In this document: piece by piece, positions 4,947-5,308 of the stretch
Layout: the number at the start of each line of letters is the position of its first letter
Numbering within the stretch: position 1 is the first letter of the stretch
DNA from: Methanobacteriota archaeon
GTDB lineage: Archaea; Halobacteriota; Syntropharchaeia; JACQPP01
Assembly: GCA_016207465.1 (NCBI GenBank)
Contig: JACQPP010000151.1
Location: 1 to 5,308, forward strand
Direction: 5' to 3'
Length of the DNA stretch: 5,308 bases
Notes under the pieces: generated by a model
The model's input: the letters and a program-made list of their open reading frames with translations, nothing else
Told to the model about the DNA's origin: nothing
Database searches by the model: none
Position numbers and translations under genes: made by a program

Positions 4947-5046
4947 ACCCTTTTTCTCTTTCTTTTTTCGCGGGCTGCCCGCCCGCGACCGGTCGAGCCC
5001 TCCCTGCGGTCGGGCTCGACCTAAAAAGAAAGAGAAAAAGCGTTCA
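4944..5046. repeat. Large nested inverted repeat after the signal peptidase gene
   Basis: CTTTTTCTCTTTCTTTTT (4950-4967) is perfectly complementary to the 18 bases at 5023-5040. The arms extend across one mismatch with TGAAC (4944-4948) and GTTCA (5042-5046). Between the arms sit two further hairpins: CGCGGGC 4969-4975 with GCCCGCG 4981-4987, and GGTCGAGCCC 4991-5000 with GGGCTCGACC 5012-5021. The whole could fold as a three-way junction. The left arm starts at the signal peptidase stop codon. Confidence 0.85.
4950..4968 (+). terminator. T-rich terminator of the signal peptidase gene
   Basis: A pyrimidine tract with five-, three- and six-T runs begins three bases after the TGA. Archaeal RNA polymerase terminates at such T-rich stretches. 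Because the tract is one arm of an inverted repeat, leftward transcription meets an identical T-rich tract (5040 down to 5023), so the element could stop both directions. Confidence 0.65.
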
Positions 5047-5058
5047 ATCGGAAAAAGA

Positions 5059-5104
5059 AGTTTCGGCTTCGCCGAAACTCCCCGGTTCCTGCGGACCCGG
5101 GGAG
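5059..5104. repeat. Twin-hairpin repeat, copy 2 (intergenic)
   Basis: Hairpin A pairs AGTTTCGGC 5059-5067 with GCCGAAACT 5071-5079 around TTC. Hairpin B pairs CTCCCCGG 5078-5085 with CCGGGGAG 5097-5104 around the loop TTCCTGCGGAC. The two overlap at CT 5078-5079. This copy has more complete pairing than the one in the kinase gene and lies 13 bases after the large inverted repeat. Confidence 0.7.
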
Positions 5105-5186
5105 AAAGAAATTTCCGGATGCGTTCAGAACGAGATTCCGCTCTCGCTACACTCTATTCCCGTTTTCTTTTTTCGGGACTACGCCA
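5105..5186. other. AT-richer spacer with minor hairpins
   Basis: No gene is recognisable. It contains CGAGA/TCTCG (5131-5146), a second GCGTTCA (5121-5127; the first is at 5040-5046), and another T-rich tract flanked by CCCG and CGGG (5159-5177). That tract could be a further terminator. With the repeats before it, this completes a 362-base stretch (4947-5308) without an identified gene. Confidence 0.45.
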
Positions 5187-5197
5187 TAGTTTATGAC
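5187..5197 (+). promoter_or_regulatory. Possible promoter at the right edge
   Basis: ATAGTTTATGA resembles the rps17 promoter word AGTTTATATA. Initiation about 25 bases downstream would start near 5212-5215, exactly at the hairpin AGGCCGG 5212-5218 with CCGGCCT 5224-5230. A second hairpin, AGATGC 5237-5242 with GCATCT 5249-5254, follows. The transcript runs out of the window, and its product, coding or structural RNA, cannot be decided here. Confidence 0.4.
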
Positions 5198-5308
5198 TCT
5201 TTTCTCTCCGTAGGCCGGTTCTTCCGGCCTCCGACGAGATGCAGGAAAGCATCTGGCAACCCCACGGTCCCCCGAGCGGACGAGGCTGGCGATGAGTGGA
5301 GGGGGAAG

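Noticed and set aside
3890..5104. CRISPR array
   Set aside because: Repeats are few, unevenly spaced and internally structured, with no regular spacers and no cas genes.
5150..5308. Leftward gene entering from the right edge
   Set aside because: All three leftward frames are open there for 35-50 codons and none shows recognisable sequence, while hairpins and a rightward TATA-like word suggest a leader.
5212..5308. RNase P RNA, SRP RNA or a known riboswitch
   Set aside because: The hairpins and GGCAACCC/GGAAAG words prompted a check by eye. The conserved blocks of RNase P RNA, SRP helix 8, and SAM, TPP and cobalamin riboswitches are not there in what is visible.

Overview
The window is archaeal. 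It carries the archaeal/eukaryotic forms of several proteins: a Cys-rich SUI1 factor, the RNase P subunit Rpp29, archaeal S17 and L14, an Orc1/Cdc6 initiator, an AK6/Fap7-type kinase and a Sec11-like signal peptidase. It also has TATA-box promoters. The gene order S3-L29-SUI1-Rpp29-S17-L14 is the one known from euryarchaea. The DNA is very G+C-rich, with codon third positions almost all G or C. The ribosomal proteins are basic, without the acidic proteome of haloarchaea, so a high-GC non-halophilic euryarchaeal (for example Thermoplasmata-like) lineage is plausible. I cannot name it more closely.

Layout. Positions 1-1797 (+) are a ribosomal-protein operon segment: the 3' end of rps3, then rpl29, a SUI1 initiation factor, rnp1, rps17 and rpl14. 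It is tightly packed and has an internal TATA box plus a leader hairpin before rps17. The operon stops after rpl14, where most archaea continue with L24 and S4e. It meets, with a single base between the stop codons, a leftward Orc1/Cdc6 gene (1799-2935) whose ATPase motifs are eroded although its winged helix is well kept. Upstream of that gene are a perfect 14-bp palindrome and origin-recognition-box-like words. A 457-base stretch (2936-3392) follows, with one possible small leftward gene. Then come a leftward AK6-type kinase (3393-4154) and a rightward signal peptidase I (4218-4946). These two diverge from one TATA element lying about 32 bases from each start codon. The last 362 bases are more A+T-rich and packed with inverted repeats, ending in a likely promoter and leader for something beyond the right edge.

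The ribosomal genes serve translation and RNase P function, and the AK6-like kinase may belong with ribosome maturation. Orc1 and the signal peptidase are separate housekeeping functions. The most unusual signal is a structured repeat of about 45 bases (two adjacent hairpins) found both in the terminal intergenic region and, in frame, inside the kinase gene. There it forms part of an insert of about 54 residues absent from the family core. The two copies keep the pairing while differing at stem positions, which points to a small structured repeat family that can enter coding sequence. I see no complete new defence or metabolic system.
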